In this document: positions 4,793-5,616 of the stretch, in pieces
Layout: every line of letters starts with the position of its first letter
How positions within the stretch are numbered: the stretch's first letter is position 1
From: Gammaproteobacteria bacterium
Lineage (GTDB): Bacteria; Pseudomonadota; Gammaproteobacteria; Halothiobacillales; Halothiobacillaceae
NCBI GenBank assembly: GCA_029335925.2
Contig: JARJMX020000151.1
Span: 1-5,616 of the forward strand
DNA: 5,616 nucleotides
Direction: 5' to 3'
Notes under the pieces: model-generated
What the model was told of the DNA's origin: nothing
Database searches by the model: none
What the model saw: the letters and a program-made list of their open reading frames with translations, nothing else
Made by a program: the position numbers and the translations under genes

Positions 4793-5616
4793 ACAGACCT
4801 TCGCCCAGACGGGCGTGCAGAGCCCGCACCAAGCGCTCGCCCAGCTCCGGTCCAAGCGCTGTCGCAAGGCGCAAAAGTCGGCAGGAAAGCTCGGAGTCCG
4901 AAGGTTCCATGGCGCTGATACGGGCGATGGCGGCATCCAGCACCGCCCAGCGACCGTCCGCATCCTCGGGCAACACCGGATCATCCTGCGCCAGCAGGGT
5001 GTCGAGCTCGAACTGCGGCCGCGCAAGCCAACTCATGAAAAGCATGGCAGCAACCTCGCCCACGCAGGCAGACAGGGCCGACTCCAACAGGTCGGGATCG
5101 GTGGCAAACTTGCGCAGGGCGCGATCGGCGAAGGCCCAGCTGCGCGGGCTGGGGAAGGCGTGCACATTGGCCTGTTCTGGAAAAACGAACAAAAGGTCTG
5201 GGCGCTGGGCAAGAAAGCGACGCAGACGTTCATCCACTCCGGAGCGTTCCGCCCATGCCAGCCAGTCGTCGATCTGCGGCCAGAGCTCATAGTGGGTGAA
5301 TCGGTTGGCGAGCGGCGCGGGCATGGCATAGGTCACGCCACGATCGCTCAGCCGGTTGCCGGCGGCGAGGATGGCCCAGCCGTCCGGCAGACGGTAGTCG
5401 CCCAGGCGGCGGTCGAGGATGAGTTGGTAGGCGCTGGCCGCGACCTGCGGCAGGGCGGCGTTGATCTCATCGAGGAACAGCACGCCGCGCGGACCATCGC
5501 GTCCGGCCTGCGGCAGCATGGATGGAATAGCCCACTCGACCCGCCCCTCCCGCTGATAGGGCATGCCACGCAGGTCGGAAGGCTCAAGCTGGGACAGGCG
5601 CAGATCGATCATGGGC
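4743..5616 (-). CDS. MoxR-family AAA+ ATPase (N-terminus outside window)
   Basis: The frame runs off the window at 5616, so the first part, including Walker A, is missing. The ATG at 5612 is internal, since the family sequence begins before it. Numbering from that Met, the visible motifs are: RLSQLEPSDLRG typical of the MoxR core; VEWAIPSMLPQA; Walker B VLFLDE (44-49); sensor 1 AAGN (83-86) following the insert GDYRLPDGW; the arginine finger in LANRF (R104); and sensor 2 in FPSPRSW (R157). A helical lid and a C-terminal extension follow. MoxR proteins form hexameric rings that use ATP to remodel partners together with VWA proteins, as in RavA/ViaA, CoxD/CoxE and NorQ/NorD. The next gene encodes such a VWA protein and overlaps this one, so the two are almost certainly co-translated. 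The substrate cannot be told from this sequence. Confidence 0.9.
   Translation of the reverse strand, partial: PMIDLRLSQLEPSDLRGMPYQREGRVEWAIPSMLPQAGRDGPRGVLFLDEINAALPQVAASAYQLILDRRLGDYRLPDGWAILAAGNRLSDRGVTYAMPAPLANRFTHYELWPQIDDWLAWAERSGVDERLRRFLAQRPDLLFVFPEQANVHAFPSPRSWAFADRALRKFATDPDLLESALSACVGEVAAMLFMSWLARPQFELDTLLAQDDPVLPEDADGRWAVLDAAIARISAMEPSDSELSCRLLRLATALGPELGERLVRALHARLGEGLYALDAFDDWAVRTARG

Noticed and set aside
1..5616. CRISPR arrays, rRNA or tRNA genes, long direct repeats
   Set aside because: No regularly spaced repeats and no conserved RNA gene sequences were seen by eye on either strand.

Overview
This is a compact, G+C-rich bacterial window in which every gene I accept lies on the minus strand, so transcription runs from position 5616 towards 1. 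The organism is most likely a proteobacterium, probably gamma- or betaproteobacterial. The main evidence is xerD directly followed by dsbC (as in the Escherichia coli xerD-dsbC-recJ order), a Sec-exported DsbC, and an IS5-family remnant. This placement is an inference from gene content, not a database match.

Layout in the direction of transcription: (1) 5616-4743, a MoxR-type AAA+ ATPase whose N-terminus and Walker A motif lie outside the window. (2) 4792-3674, a DUF2201-like protein with a C-terminal VWA domain that overlaps the ATPase; this pair resembles the known MoxR/VWA chaperone pairs. (3) 3677-2757, the tyrosine recombinase XerD, whose GTG start overlaps the VWA gene's stop. (4) 2688-1963, the periplasmic disulfide isomerase DsbC. 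(5) 1962-1770, about 190 bases without a convincing gene but rich in inverted repeats. They can be drawn as a compact four-way-junction RNA followed by a long hairpin next to the next gene's ribosome binding site. (6) 1769-777, a sodium/calcium-exchanger-family (CaCA) membrane antiporter. (7) 780-400, the N-terminal 126 codons of a P-type cation ATPase, translationally coupled to the antiporter and cut off by an insertion. (8) 399-1, the start-proximal end of a decayed IS5-family element with a broken, internally deleted transposase; its far end is outside the window.

The genes seem to form one or two tightly packed transcription units. MoxR/VWA, xerD and dsbC are housekeeping or chaperone-type functions. 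The antiporter and P-type ATPase look like a cation (probably Ca2+) efflux pair, of which only the antiporter appears intact. The most unusual part is the structured leader between dsbC and the antiporter. It could be an uncharacterised cis-regulatory RNA, a palindromic mobile repeat, or chance folding of G+C-rich DNA, and I cannot separate these without comparative data.
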